Positions 25,888 to 35,517 of a stretch of 64,000 nucleotides of DNA are shown here, piece by piece. Position numbers and translations under genes: made by a program. Source of the stretch: Butyrivibrio proteoclasticus P6B7. GTDB lineage: Bacteria; Bacillota; Clostridia; Lachnospirales; Lachnospiraceae. Each line of letters opens with the position of its first letter. Positions within the stretch are counted from its first letter, which is position 1. The stretch is taken from contig NZ_JHWL01000002.1 of NCBI RefSeq assembly GCF_000622085.1, positions 248,001 to 312,000 on the forward strand, in the 5' to 3' direction. The notes beneath the pieces are model-generated. The model was not told the DNA's origin and made no database searches. It saw only the letters and a list, made by a program, of their open reading frames with translations.

Positions 25888-26520
25888 TTAAACACTAACA
25901 TCACCCATTCCAAGAGATGAAAGAATCTTGGTGTATCCATCCATATCTGGAAGTAAGATAAAGTATCCGCTCAGTTTAAGCTCATCAAAAAACTGTGTCT
26001 CAATAAGAAGGATCTTATCACCCATCATTCCGAACTGAATAGCTGGAACACTGAGGATTGCGCCCGCCATATCAATTGCCACAAATGGAATTGATGGAAC
26101 AAGCTTAAGATTCGTCATCATTGATAGAGAATTAAGATATGATCCGGTAATGATGTTTCCAACTTCCTTAAGTGCAGAAAGCTCTACTTCATCAAATTCC
26201 TGATCATCAGGCTTATGTTCGCCACCCATTAAGTTATCTACAAGATGTCTTGCTGCAGTTTTACTAAGAAGGAACATGATACTTCCATCAATATCGCCTT
26301 CAACAGCAAGATAAATACCAGCCATAATCTGTTCAGCACCGCCCATCAGGTCGCCAATGTCCTTAAAGTCCAAAAGTCTAACCTGCGGAACTGACATATC
26401 TACTTTCTTTCCAATCATCTGTGCAAGAGCTGTGGTCGCATTACCTGCACCGATATTTCCTAGCTCTTTTAACACATCAAAATACTGGCTGGAAAGGTTG
26501 TCCAAACTCATTTCGCCCAT
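25888..26520 (-). CDS. cheC: CheY-P phosphatase CheC
   Basis: Removes phosphate from CheY-P and interacts with CheD. The 210-aa protein has both phosphatase half-sites: KELGNIGAGN with E19 and N22, and KEVGNIITG with E119 and N122, each in the E-x2-N arrangement, so both sites look intact. The start ATG at 26520 has GGAGG seven bases upstream. It sits between cheW and cheD. No cheY gene is present in this window, so its substrate is encoded elsewhere. Confidence 0.95.
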   Translation of the reverse strand: MGEMSLDNLSSQYFDVLKELGNIGAGNATTALAQMIGKKVDMSVPQVRLLDFKDIGDLMGGAEQIMAGIYLAVEGDIDGSIMFLLSKTAARHLVDNLMGGEHKPDDQEFDEVELSALKEVGNIITGSYLNSLSMMTNLKLVPSIPFVAIDMAGAILSVPAIQFGMMGDKILLIETQFFDELKLSGYFILLPDMDGYTKILSSLGMGDVSV

Positions 26521-26535
26521 ATTTAATCCTCCAAA

Positions 26536-27030
26536 TTAACCAGCATTTGCAGCTTTTTCCTTAACCTCTTTCTCAGAAACTACGGCTTCAAGATCAAGAA
26601 TTGATACAAGACCGCCTTCGTAATGGCCAACGCCATTTACAAAAGTTGCATTTGCTTTGTCCTTCTTGTCGTCATAGCGCATCTTTTCAACGTTATTAGC
26701 ATCAAGAGTAAGAACCTGGTTAACCTGGTCAACGATAATTCCCACAAGATCGCCAGCTTCAGTTTTGAGAATAATGATTCTTGACTTGTTAGTGATCTCA
26801 TCCTCTGCAAGTCCCATCTTCATTCTTACGCTCATAACAGGAACGATCTCGCCTCGGATATTGATAACGCCTTTAAGATAGTCATCTACCTTAGGAACTC
26901 TTGTAATCTGCTGCATCCTAACGATATTGTCGATGTACTTGATGTTGATTCCATACTGCTCATCATCAATTTTAATAACTATGTACTGAATAAGTTCTCC
27001 TACATCAGCGCCTTCTCTAAGTTCATTCAT
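26536..27030 (-). CDS. cheW: Chemotaxis coupling protein CheW
   Basis: Links receptors to the kinase CheA. I place the start at ATG 27030, with GAAAGGAAG eight bases upstream, giving 164 aa; an upstream in-frame ATG at 27090 would overlap the cheA end. The SH3-like fold elements are ELIQYIVIKIDDEQYGINI, TRVPKVDDYLKGVINIRGEI and the typical DLVGIIVDQVNQVLTL. A lysine/alanine-rich C-terminal tail of about 15 residues follows. Confidence 0.95.
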   Translation of the reverse strand: MNELREGADVGELIQYIVIKIDDEQYGINIKYIDNIVRMQQITRVPKVDDYLKGVINIRGEIVPVMSVRMKMGLAEDEITNKSRIIILKTEAGDLVGIIVDQVNQVLTLDANNVEKMRYDDKKDKANATFVNGVGHYEGGLVSILDLEAVVSEKEVKEKAANAG

Positions 27031-27067
27031 AATTTTTTCTTCCTTTCTCAAAAGTTCAACGAAAGCA

Positions 27068-29221
27068 TCAGAAAATTGAATTTGTATCAAGGATAAGTGC
27101 TATCTCACCGTCACCAAGGATTGTAGCTCCGCTTATGAGCTTACACTTGTTAGTGTACTTGCCAAGTGGCTTGATAACGATTTCCTGCTGACCCATGAGT
27201 TCGTCGATTACAAGACCTGCAAGCTGATCGCCCTTTCTTGCAATAACAACAACCATGTCCTCATCAGGAGCCTTTGTAGATTCTGTATCAAGAACCTCGT
27301 TAAGTCTGATAAGAGGAAGAACTGAACCACGAAGGTTGATGACCTCTTTATTCTCAACGAATTTAATATCTGCAGGTGGTACATCCTCAATACTCTGAAT
27401 TGAATCTAGAGGAATAGCATATTTTTCCTGTCCGATGATAACCATCAGAGCCTGGATAATAGCAAGTGTAAGAGGAAGTCTGATTACCCATGTGGATCCT
27501 TCGCCAAGCTTAGTCTTAACAGTAACCTCACCGGAAAGGGATTCAACCTTTGACTTAACAACGTCAAGGCCTACCCCTCTACCAGAGATTTCTGAAACCT
27601 GCTTAGCTGTTGAGAATCCTGGATGGAACAACAACTCTACACACTGTTTTTCTGTTAAAAGAGCTGCCTGCTCTGGAGAAACAACGCCCTTTTCAATAGC
27701 TTTGTTCTTAACGGCCTCAGCATCGATACCGTTACCATCATCACCAACCTCGATAACAACTGAGTTACCATCCTGGAAAGCGTGAAGGAAAATCTGTCCA
27801 ACTTCTGGTTTACCTCTCTCTGCACGAAGCGCTGCAGATTCGATACCGTGGTCAGCACTGTTTCTGATAAGGTGCATCAAAGGATCACCGATCTCATCAA
27901 CAACGGTACGGTCCATTTCAGTATCTTCACCAGTCATTGTAAGTTCCATCTTCTTATTAAGAGTCTTATTCAGGTCACGGATCATACGTGGGAATTTCTG
28001 AAGTACGCTCTCAATAGGAACCATTCGAACTTTCATGACAGACTCATGAAGGTTGGTAGTTACGCTCTCAAGATATTCAATCTGCTCATTTACGTTGCTT
28101 ACACCAGAAGTGTTAGCTGCTGAAATGAGTGAGTTCTTAGCAATGATAAGCTCTGATACCAGGTTCATCAGAACATCGAGCTTTTCAATATCTACACGGA
28201 CTGTTCTGTTAACAACAGGCTTACCAACTGGCTTCTTGCCGCCTGCTCCGCCATCGCCTGACTTAGCAGGTGCTGGTGCATTTGCTGCAGGAGCTTCTGC
28301 AGGAGCTGCCTTTGGAGCCTCAGCTGCTGGAGCTGGAGCTGCTGCAGGAGCTGCCTCGCCGCCTGCTGCATCTTCCTCAGGAGCCTTTGCTCCGCTTGGA
28401 TCGAATTCGCCGCAGTCACAGCCTTCAACCTCAGAAACAGCCTTAACTATCTCCTCAATCTTCTCCTTAGACTCATCAGTTATGAGAATAAGGCTGAAGG
28501 AGAATTCAAATTTCTCATCTTCAATATCCTGTGTATTAGGCTCTGAGCAGGCAATCTCACCTATCTCTTCAAGGCCCTTGAATACAAGGAAGCCTCTGGC
28601 TGCCTTAAGAATACAGGATTCCTGAATATGTACTGTAACGCCATAGATCTTCTTACCCTGGCTTTTTGCTTCTTCTAAAGTGGATTTTACAGATGGATCG
28701 AGGCGGATTGCTCTGTAATCAGTTGTGCCGTCTGCACCTGGTGCAGGGCCATCTGCTGCAGCAGGTGCTGCATCTGCTGGTGCTGCCTCAGCTGCTGGAG
28801 CTGGAGCTGCCGCTGCAGGCGCTGCATCACCGCCGCCACCGCCATTTCTAATATCTGCTAAAGATTTGATAATGTCCTGGTGCTCTTCAGTACCCTCGTC
28901 CTGGTTCTCAGTGATGTTATCAACATACGCCTGAATAGCATCAAGACACTGTAAAAGAACATCAATATCGGCTGATTTGATCTTGATCTTGCCAGCACGA
29001 ACATCTGAGAATACGTCCTCCATATCATGAGTAAGATTCTGCATTCTGGTATAGCCCATAGTACCAGCCATACCCTTCATAGAATGGGCAGATCTAAAAA
29101 TCTCATTGATACAATCCTCATTCTCAGGATCCTGTTCCAGAACCATGATGTTATCATTAAGTGACTGAAGGTGCTCCTTCGCTTCATCGAGAAAGACACT
29201 TAGATACTGGGAAACATCCAT
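27068..29221 (-). CDS. cheA: Chemotaxis histidine kinase CheA
   Basis: Receptor-controlled kinase that phosphorylates CheY and CheB. I start at ATG 29221 (MDVSQYLSVF; GGAGG upstream); an ORF reaching 29299 adds residues foreign to the family. The 717-aa protein has HPt/P1 with H46 in SAHSMKGMAG, an Ala/Pro-rich linker, a P2-like response regulator binding domain (about 190-280), a second Ala/Pro-rich linker (about 285-325), P3 dimerisation, the P4 ATPase (NSADHGIE, GDDGNGID, GRGVGLDVV) and the P5 CheW-like domain. It lies 38 bp before cheW and 143 bp after cheB. Confidence 0.96.
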   Translation of the reverse strand: MDVSQYLSVFLDEAKEHLQSLNDNIMVLEQDPENEDCINEIFRSAHSMKGMAGTMGYTRMQNLTHDMEDVFSDVRAGKIKIKSADIDVLLQCLDAIQAYVDNITENQDEGTEEHQDIIKSLADIRNGGGGGDAAPAAAAPAPAAEAAPADAAPAAADGPAPGADGTTDYRAIRLDPSVKSTLEEAKSQGKKIYGVTVHIQESCILKAARGFLVFKGLEEIGEIACSEPNTQDIEDEKFEFSFSLILITDESKEKIEEIVKAVSEVEGCDCGEFDPSGAKAPEEDAAGGEAAPAAAPAPAAEAPKAAPAEAPAANAPAPAKSGDGGAGGKKPVGKPVVNRTVRVDIEKLDVLMNLVSELIIAKNSLISAANTSGVSNVNEQIEYLESVTTNLHESVMKVRMVPIESVLQKFPRMIRDLNKTLNKKMELTMTGEDTEMDRTVVDEIGDPLMHLIRNSADHGIESAALRAERGKPEVGQIFLHAFQDGNSVVIEVGDDGNGIDAEAVKNKAIEKGVVSPEQAALLTEKQCVELLFHPGFSTAKQVSEISGRGVGLDVVKSKVESLSGEVTVKTKLGEGSTWVIRLPLTLAIIQALMVIIGQEKYAIPLDSIQSIEDVPPADIKFVENKEVINLRGSVLPLIRLNEVLDTESTKAPDEDMVVVIARKGDQLAGLVIDELMGQQEIVIKPLGKYTNKCKLISGATILGDGEIALILDTNSIF

Positions 29222-29364
29222 AACAATTTTACCTCCATTAAAATGATTGGTCACATGGTATACGAATAATCGCATACTCATGTATTTATTATCGGTCATT
29301 TGAATGGAGGAATAAAGAAACTAGAGATTAAAGAAAAATAAAAAAGTAATGAACTTGAAATCCC

Positions 29365-30447
29365 TCAATTCACGCCGACATTCATGATTATTTCCTGGGC
29401 TACATTCTCAAGCTTTACTACCTGATCAACAAGTCCAGCAGTTGCAACAGCTTTGGGCATTCCATAAACGGTACAGGTACTCTCCTCCTGCCCTATAACA
29501 TGTACTTTTTTCTTAGACTTTAGATTCTTGATTCCCTCAGTGCCATCTGCGCCCATTCCCGTAAGAACGACACAACAAACTTCATCGTAATCACATTCCA
29601 TTAAGGATTCATACATGAAGTTGGCGCAGGGCCTTACACCTTCTCTTGTGGGGCCGTCCACATAGTGAATAACGTTTCGCGAACCGTTCTTTACTATGTG
29701 CATGTGCTTTCCCCCTCTGGAAATATAAACATTTCCAGGCTGTAACACATCCCCTTCGGCAGCTTCTTTAACATGTATCTCACTTAGTGAGTCAAGTCTT
29801 TCTGCAAGAGATGCTGTGAAGCCCTCTGGCATATGCTGCACAAGAACAACTGGTGTTTTTAAGTTTTTAGGAAGTTTTGGGATGACTGATTGAAGAGCTC
29901 TTGGTCCTCCTGTTGAGCTGGCAATTGCAACTATTCTGTTGCCTGTAATCTTGCTGGCTGACTTGGAAACAAGTTCAACTACTTTTTGAGACTCCTTAAT
30001 TGAGCTTCTGATTTCATCTTTAGTCTTGGTTATAGCTCCGATTGGAGCCTTTGAGTCGGCTACAGCTGCTAGAGTATCAATAAATAGTTTGGTGAAACCA
30101 TCACCTCTACAATCGGATGCTCGATCAGGTTTGTGGACAAAATCAAGAGCTCCCAGATCAAGACAATCCATCGTGACCTTGGCACCTTCTCTTGTGTCGG
30201 TGCTGGCCATCATTATCTTAGCCTTGATGTTCCTCTTCTGTAGCTCTCGTAACATCGTTATACCGTCCATTCTTGGCATGTTAATATCAAGAACCACGGC
30301 ATCATATGTGTTTTTACTTAAAAGATCGAGACCCTCAACTCCGTCTTTGGCCTTAGCAACCACTTGAAATCTTGAATCTGAATTAATAATATCACTTAAA
30401 ACTGTTCTCATGAGTGCAGAGTCATCAATAATCAGAATTTTTTTCAT
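29365..30447 (-). CDS. cheB: Chemoreceptor methylesterase CheB
   Basis: Phosphorylation-activated esterase/deamidase acting on chemoreceptors. The 360-aa protein has a receiver domain (LIIDDSALMR, phosphoacceptor D54 in LDINMPRMDG, conserved K106). The C-terminal esterase domain has the catalytic triad S178 (SSTGG), H205 (VQHMPEGF) and the aspartate of GMGADGTEG near 299. It directly follows the PilZ gene. The partner methyltransferase gene cheR is not in the window. Confidence 0.96.
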   Translation of the reverse strand: MKKILIIDDSALMRTVLSDIINSDSRFQVVAKAKDGVEGLDLLSKNTYDAVVLDINMPRMDGITMLRELQKRNIKAKIMMASTDTREGAKVTMDCLDLGALDFVHKPDRASDCRGDGFTKLFIDTLAAVADSKAPIGAITKTKDEIRSSIKESQKVVELVSKSASKITGNRIVAIASSTGGPRALQSVIPKLPKNLKTPVVLVQHMPEGFTASLAERLDSLSEIHVKEAAEGDVLQPGNVYISRGGKHMHIVKNGSRNVIHYVDGPTREGVRPCANFMYESLMECDYDEVCCVVLTGMGADGTEGIKNLKSKKKVHVIGQEESTCTVYGMPKAVATAGLVDQVVKLENVAQEIIMNVGVN

Positions 30448-30449
30448 AA

Positions 30450-31172
30450 TTAAGTTTGCTTCTTTCTTATTTTTCGTTCTTCTTCGAAGATAAAATGGAT
30501 GATATCTTCTCTAGAAGTCTCGTCAATATACACATACTGGATACGGTGTTCAAACAGTCCTGGCCTTGATTCCAGCTCTTGAACCTTAAGCACATTACAT
30601 ATCATTTCATACTCTTTATCGTTAACATCTCCCGGTAATTTGTATGCACAATATATAATGCTATCCTCTTCGTATCTAAAGTTAGCAACAAACCTTAGAC
30701 CACCTCCGCTTATATCAACAACCACGCTCCTTTGAAGCGAGGTACCAGGATCAACCAGATATCGCCTGTTCATCTCATAGGCTTCCAGCTCTTCCTTGGA
30801 GCACTTCCTGGACTTAAGCTCCAGAGCACAGCTGAATCTATAGTACTCACGCCTTTGAAGCTTTTGAAGCTCACTTGTAAGATCCAGCACCAGAATGTAC
30901 ATATTGTCACTTCGGTACCTGTCTACAATTCTTGAATAGCACTGAAACAGCCCCTTGGTGCTGTAAAAGCAAAGGCTGTACTCTCCATCCACAGGAAGCA
31001 GTACCAGCTTTCCCTTTTCAAAAGGCATCAGTACTTCGATCCTGTCATCGGATGTGACATCCATAACCTTAGACATATAAATATGTCTTGTTCTGGCATC
31101 ATCATCCATCCATATTTTACCAGTGGCCTTTAGTTCCACTCTATTGCCCGGTGAAATATAATCAGCAAGCAT
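30450..31172 (-). CDS. PilZ-domain (YcgR-like) c-di-GMP effector
   Basis: Probable flagellar brake: YcgR-like proteins bind c-di-GMP and act on the motor. The 240-aa protein has an N-terminal YcgR-type domain (about 1-100). A PilZ domain follows, with the ligand motif R-x3-R in RREYYRFSC near residue 107 and DISGGGLRF near 159, the D/N-x-S-x2-G motif. Both c-di-GMP motifs are intact. It lies 3 bp from cheB and 28 bp from flhG, clearly inside the motility operon. Confidence 0.88.
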   Translation of the reverse strand: MLADYISPGNRVELKATGKIWMDDDARTRHIYMSKVMDVTSDDRIEVLMPFEKGKLVLLPVDGEYSLCFYSTKGLFQCYSRIVDRYRSDNMYILVLDLTSELQKLQRREYYRFSCALELKSRKCSKEELEAYEMNRRYLVDPGTSLQRSVVVDISGGGLRFVANFRYEEDSIIYCAYKLPGDVNDKEYEMICNVLKVQELESRPGLFEHRIQYVYIDETSREDIIHFIFEEERKIRKKQT

Positions 31173-31200
31173 ATGGTAATCGTCTCCATTTCAAGGAATT

Positions 31201-32133
31201 TTACTGACTTTGCACATTAGTTACCTGGATAGCGCCTGTAGTATTCATACTACTAAGCTTTCGTCCCGTAATAATATGGGAAAAGAAAGCTGCCATGCCT
31301 CTTTGTTTAACCTCTGTAACCTCGCCCTTGTTCATAAGCTGGTTGGCGATGTTTTCAAAGGCCTTAACAGACTTGGCATTTGGATATTGCAGTGATACAG
31401 GTGATTGCTGCATCACACTTCTAGCAAGCATCTGATCCTGAGGAATTGCTCCCATGTAAGTAAGTGGTAGTTTAAGATATCTGGCAACAACTGCATTGAG
31501 CTTATTGAAAAGCTGCTGACCCTCGTCATCAGATGAAACCCTGTTGGATATTACTTTGACCTTTGTATTATCCCTAGAAAACCTTGGGGTTTGATTAAGA
31601 GCCTTGAGAAGTGAGTAGGAATCTGTGATTGAAGTAGGCTCTGGAGTTGTTACCAAAAGAACTTCTCCTGAAGCCACCAAGAATTCCATAACTGCACTGG
31701 AAATTCCAGCTCCTGTATCTATTATTATTATATCAGCAATTGCGTCCAATTCGGCAAGATTTACGATAATATAAACCAAATAATCACGGCTTAGATTATA
31801 CATGCCAGAAATGCCCGAACCACCGGAAATAAAGCCAACTCCCTCCGGTCCCCAGGTAATGATATCCTTGATATTCTTGCCCTGATAGATCAGATCGCAG
31901 AGATTGTGCTTTGGCACAGTACCAAACATAATCTCAATATTGGCCAGTCCAAAGTCAGCATCCAGGATAATAACTCTTTTCCCCATCTTCCTGAACTGAA
32001 CTGCCAAATTGATAGCCACATTGCTCTTTCCAACGCCGCCCTTACCACTTGTAACTGTAATGATCCTTGCAAGCGGCCTCTGAGGCTTATTTGAGTTCTT
32101 TATAATATTTCTAAGTTGTGTCGCTTGATCCAT
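31201..32133 (-). CDS. flhG: FlhG (YlxH-like) ATPase, flagellar number/placement
   Basis: MinD-like ATPase that works with FlhF in flagellar placement and assembly. The 310-aa protein opens with MDQATQLRNI, which contains the DQAxxLR motif known to stimulate the FlhF GTPase. The deviant Walker A GKGGVGKSN lies near 29-37, followed by ILDADFGLANIEIMFG and IIIDTGAG. It is 23 bp after flhF, the normal partner. A C-terminal amphipathic membrane-binding helix is not obvious. Confidence 0.93.
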   Translation of the reverse strand: MDQATQLRNIIKNSNKPQRPLARIITVTSGKGGVGKSNVAINLAVQFRKMGKRVIILDADFGLANIEIMFGTVPKHNLCDLIYQGKNIKDIITWGPEGVGFISGGSGISGMYNLSRDYLVYIIVNLAELDAIADIIIIDTGAGISSAVMEFLVASGEVLLVTTPEPTSITDSYSLLKALNQTPRFSRDNTKVKVISNRVSSDDEGQQLFNKLNAVVARYLKLPLTYMGAIPQDQMLARSVMQQSPVSLQYPNAKSVKAFENIANQLMNKGEVTEVKQRGMAAFFSHIITGRKLSSMNTTGAIQVTNVQSQ

Positions 32134-32156
32134 AAATACACCCTGCTAAACAATAC

Positions 32157-33419
32157 TTAGCTCTTTCCACCCAAAAGATTCTTAACGATGATCTGTGCAT
32201 CAAAGATAGCGATATCATCTGGAACGTTCTGGCCATTAGTGATGTAAGCAATAGGTGCTCCAGTGTGCATCCTGATATTGTACAGATTCCCCTTTGCTCC
32301 AGTCTCATCCATCTTGGTAAAGATGAGCTTGTAAGCAACCATCTCAGAATATGCATCGGATATCTCTATAAGATCCCTGTACTTGGTTGTTGCAGAAAGA
32401 ACTAAGAAATTCTCGCACTCTACAACATCCTCCAGGACTCTTATAAAGCTCTCCACGTCCTGCTTAAGCTCTTCGTTGTGAAGAGAATGTCCCGCTGTAT
32501 CAACCATGATGTAGTCGTAATCCTTGAAATCCTCAGCAGCCTGCTTCATCTCATCAACCGAATAGATAACCCTAAATGGAATCTCCAGAATTGATGCATA
32601 TGTCCTTAGCTGCTCTGCTGCTGCGATTCTATAGGTATCAACGGTTAAAAGAGCTACCTTTTTCTTTTGAGTTACTGAAAGCTCAGATGCAAGCTTTGCT
32701 ATGGTGGTAGTCTTTCCTACACCGGTGGGACCAATGAATATTTCAGCCTTTAAGCCGTTTTTATTTTCCTCAATTGGCTCTGACTTGCCAAATTTAAGGA
32801 CCATCTTCTGATATACATTAGCCAGGGCAAAATCAAATGGCATTCCGGGCTTGGAGATCTTCTCAACCTCGTCAGTTAGCTGGTTAACGTATATCTCGTC
32901 TACTTCATTTTCAATAAGAGTATTGTATAGAAGCTTGATAAAAGACATTGTGTCTTCAGAAATCTCACTAGAAGGCGGATTAGCTTCTCTTTCCGGAGCC
33001 TTCTCAGCCTTGTGGTCTATAGAAACGCCCTCATCCTTTTCTGAGAACTTAATGTTCTTTTCAAGAAGAGAACTTAGATTATCAAGCTTTTCCTCGATGG
33101 CGGTACTTTCATCTATGATATCCTTAGGCCTTGAAGAAGGCTTTGGAGTCACAGTTGGCACCACATCCTTTTGACCTCCTGTTGTCAGAGGTGTGGAGGC
33201 AGAATCGAGGCTCTTTTTAGGCGTATAAACCCTCTGGGGCTTTTCGGTTTCTTCCTCTAAAGCCACAGTCACCTCAATCTTTTGAGACTGGAAGAAGGAT
33301 AAAAGACCTGTCTTTTTCATGGGTCTTACATTCATCACTACGATGTTGCCCCCCAGCTCCTTCTTAGCCTCATCAGTTGCTTCGCTTTCAGTTTTTCCAA
33401 CATACTTTTTAATGATCAT
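32157..33419 (-). CDS. flhF: Flagellar SRP-like GTPase FlhF
   Basis: Signal-recognition-type GTPase that directs flagellar assembly. The 420-aa protein has an N-terminal basic B-domain (MIIKKYVGKTESEATDEAKK), a variable middle, an N-domain helical bundle (about 150-220) and the G-domain with GPTGVGKTTTIAKLA (about 231-245), DTYRIAAAEQLR, DTAGHS and TKMDETGAKG. It is immediately downstream of flhA (1 bp between genes) and ahead of flhG. Confidence 0.96.
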   Translation of the reverse strand: MIIKKYVGKTESEATDEAKKELGGNIVVMNVRPMKKTGLLSFFQSQKIEVTVALEEETEKPQRVYTPKKSLDSASTPLTTGGQKDVVPTVTPKPSSRPKDIIDESTAIEEKLDNLSSLLEKNIKFSEKDEGVSIDHKAEKAPEREANPPSSEISEDTMSFIKLLYNTLIENEVDEIYVNQLTDEVEKISKPGMPFDFALANVYQKMVLKFGKSEPIEENKNGLKAEIFIGPTGVGKTTTIAKLASELSVTQKKKVALLTVDTYRIAAAEQLRTYASILEIPFRVIYSVDEMKQAAEDFKDYDYIMVDTAGHSLHNEELKQDVESFIRVLEDVVECENFLVLSATTKYRDLIEISDAYSEMVAYKLIFTKMDETGAKGNLYNIRMHTGAPIAYITNGQNVPDDIAIFDAQIIVKNLLGGKS

Positions 33420-33420
33420 A

Positions 33421-35478
33421 TTATGCCGTCACCATCCCCACAGATTGTAATTCAACGCTAGGTTCTACTTCGTTATAGGAAATTACTATCAGATCTTTGT
33501 AATAATCCTGGGTCATTTTTTTAAAGTACATTCTGACAATTGGTGATGCCATGATAATTGCTTGTTGTCCAGCATCCTCAAGTTTTCTTATCTGCTCTCC
33601 TACAGCATTAAGAATTGATTTGGTTCTTGCAGGGTCAAGAGTTAAGTAAGCTCCTGTTTCTGTCTGCTTGATACTACTCATTATCTCCTGCTCAACCTTA
33701 GGATCCAGCGTTACAACACTTGTGGTCTCCCCTTGTGCAAAATACTTACTGGAAATTGCTCTCTTAAGACTCTGTCTTACGTATTCCGTCAGGATATCAG
33801 GGTCATGAGTTGATGGAGCAAAATCCGCCAGAGTTTCAAATATAGTAACAAGATCTCGTATTGAAACTCCTTCGCTTAAAAGATTCTGCAAAACCTTTTC
33901 TATTTCGCCAAGACTCATAAGCTTAGGCACCAGTTCATCAACAAGGGCTGGATTGTTCTCTTTGAGGTTATCAATAAGATTCTGTACATCCTGCCTCGTC
34001 ATAAGCTCTGCTATGTGCTCTCTTATGATCTCTGTTAAGTGAGTTGCGATAATTGAAGGAGGATCAACTACGGTATAGCCAAGGCTTTCCGCTCGTTCCC
34101 TCTGTCCTTCTGTAATCCAAATAGCTGGCAGATGGAAGGAAGGCTCAAAGGTCGGGATACCGGTAATTTCATCCTCAACATGTCCCGGATTCATGGCCAT
34201 GTAATGGTCAAACAAGATTTCGCCATCACTCACCTGTATACCTTTAATTTTAATGATATATTGATTAGGATTCAACTGAATATTATCACGAAGTCGAATA
34301 ATCGGAACCACCGTACCAAGCTCTAACGCCACCTGACGCCTAATCATTACTACTCGGTCAAGAAGATCGCCGCCCTGGTTAACATCCGCCAGAGGAATGA
34401 TTCCGTAACCAAACTCAAGCTCAATAGGATCCACCTGTAATAAGCTCGTGACATTTTCAGGCTGCCTAATCTCCTCTGCCTGCTGTTCTTCTTCTGTAGC
34501 AACAGCTGTTTCTGTAGAAACCTCCTCAATAGTCTGGCTTGCAACTCTTCCAAGGAAGATAAAGCCTGCACCAAATACGCAGTAAAGAACTGTAGGAAGT
34601 GGTGATAAAAGTCCCAGGCCTGCTACAACGCCGCCTACAAGGTACAAGGTCTTTGGCATTCCAAAGAGCTGTCCAATAAGGATATGTCCAAAATCCGCTT
34701 CCTTTGATCCTTTGGTAACCAGGATACCTGTTGACATTGAGATCATCAGGGAAGGAATAGAACTTACAAGTCCATCACCCATGGTAAGGATTGAATAAGT
34801 GTTAATGGCTGTGTTAACATCCATGCCCTTTCTAAGCATACCCATTGCAATTCCACCAAAAAGGTTAACTGCTGTGATAATAAGACCCGCTGTGGCATCT
34901 CCTTTTACGTACTTGGTAGCACCATCCATGGCTCCAAAGAAGCTTGCCTCTTCCTGAATCTTATCTCGTCTTGCCTTAGCTTCAGCATCTGTTATGGCAC
35001 CGGTGTTAAGGTCCGCATCAATAGCCATCTGCTTACCAGGCATAGCGTCCAGTGTGAATCTTGCTGATACTTCAGCAACACGCTCAGAACCTTTGTTGAT
35101 GACCATGAGCTGTACGATAATAAGGATTACGTAAACAATTGCACCTACGATCAGGTCACCTCCACCAACGAAGGTACCAAATACTGTAATAACCTGACCT
35201 GCACTGCCCTCAGTTAAGATGAGTCTTGTGGATGATACGTTAAGGGCAATTCTGAATATTGTTGTGAACAACAGAATAGTTGGGAAGAATGACATTTCCA
35301 ATACATCCGTTGCAAACATAGCCGTGAACATAATTACAAAGGACAGGGACATATCAAAGGCCAACAGGATATCCAGTATCCAGTCTGCCAAAGGAATGAT
35401 GAGCATTACGATAGCTGCTACGATATAAAGAGCTAAACCGTAATCATAAATTCTTTCAACAATTTTCTTTCTATCCAT
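33421..35478 (-). CDS. flhA: Flagellar export gate protein FlhA
   Basis: Major membrane component of the flagellar type III export gate. The 685-aa protein has about eight hydrophobic segments in the first half with the conserved FHIPEP-type cytoplasmic loop (SERVAEVSARFTLDAMPGKQ, about 130-149, then LNTGAITDAEAKARR). A four-subdomain cytoplasmic C-terminal domain follows (LELGTVVPIIRLRDN, and ATHLTEIIREH). It lies between flhB and flhF. Confidence 0.98.
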   Translation of the reverse strand: MDRKKIVERIYDYGLALYIVAAIVMLIIPLADWILDILLAFDMSLSFVIMFTAMFATDVLEMSFFPTILLFTTIFRIALNVSSTRLILTEGSAGQVITVFGTFVGGGDLIVGAIVYVILIIVQLMVINKGSERVAEVSARFTLDAMPGKQMAIDADLNTGAITDAEAKARRDKIQEEASFFGAMDGATKYVKGDATAGLIITAVNLFGGIAMGMLRKGMDVNTAINTYSILTMGDGLVSSIPSLMISMSTGILVTKGSKEADFGHILIGQLFGMPKTLYLVGGVVAGLGLLSPLPTVLYCVFGAGFIFLGRVASQTIEEVSTETAVATEEEQQAEEIRQPENVTSLLQVDPIELEFGYGIIPLADVNQGGDLLDRVVMIRRQVALELGTVVPIIRLRDNIQLNPNQYIIKIKGIQVSDGEILFDHYMAMNPGHVEDEITGIPTFEPSFHLPAIWITEGQRERAESLGYTVVDPPSIIATHLTEIIREHIAELMTRQDVQNLIDNLKENNPALVDELVPKLMSLGEIEKVLQNLLSEGVSIRDLVTIFETLADFAPSTHDPDILTEYVRQSLKRAISSKYFAQGETTSVVTLDPKVEQEIMSSIKQTETGAYLTLDPARTKSILNAVGEQIRKLEDAGQQAIIMASPIVRMYFKKMTQDYYKDLIVISYNEVEPSVELQSVGMVTA

Positions 35479-35517
35479 GATTGTCCCCCTTTCCTAAAGT
35501 ATCGTGTTACCTATTAC

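Noticed and set aside
27063-27077. CodY-box-like AAGCATCAGAAAATT at the end of cheA
   Set aside because: Only 12 of 15 positions fit, it lies within coding sequence, and AT-rich chance matches of this quality are expected.
28053-28625. Ala/Ser-rich plus-strand frame opposite cheA
   Set aside because: It mirrors the Ala/Pro linker of CheA; the composition is a by-product of the opposite strand's GCN codons.
29289-29312. Sigma-28-like ACCGATAA before cheA
   Set aside because: The -10 is good but no TAAA-like -35 lies at 14-16 bases, so the site is too weak to call.
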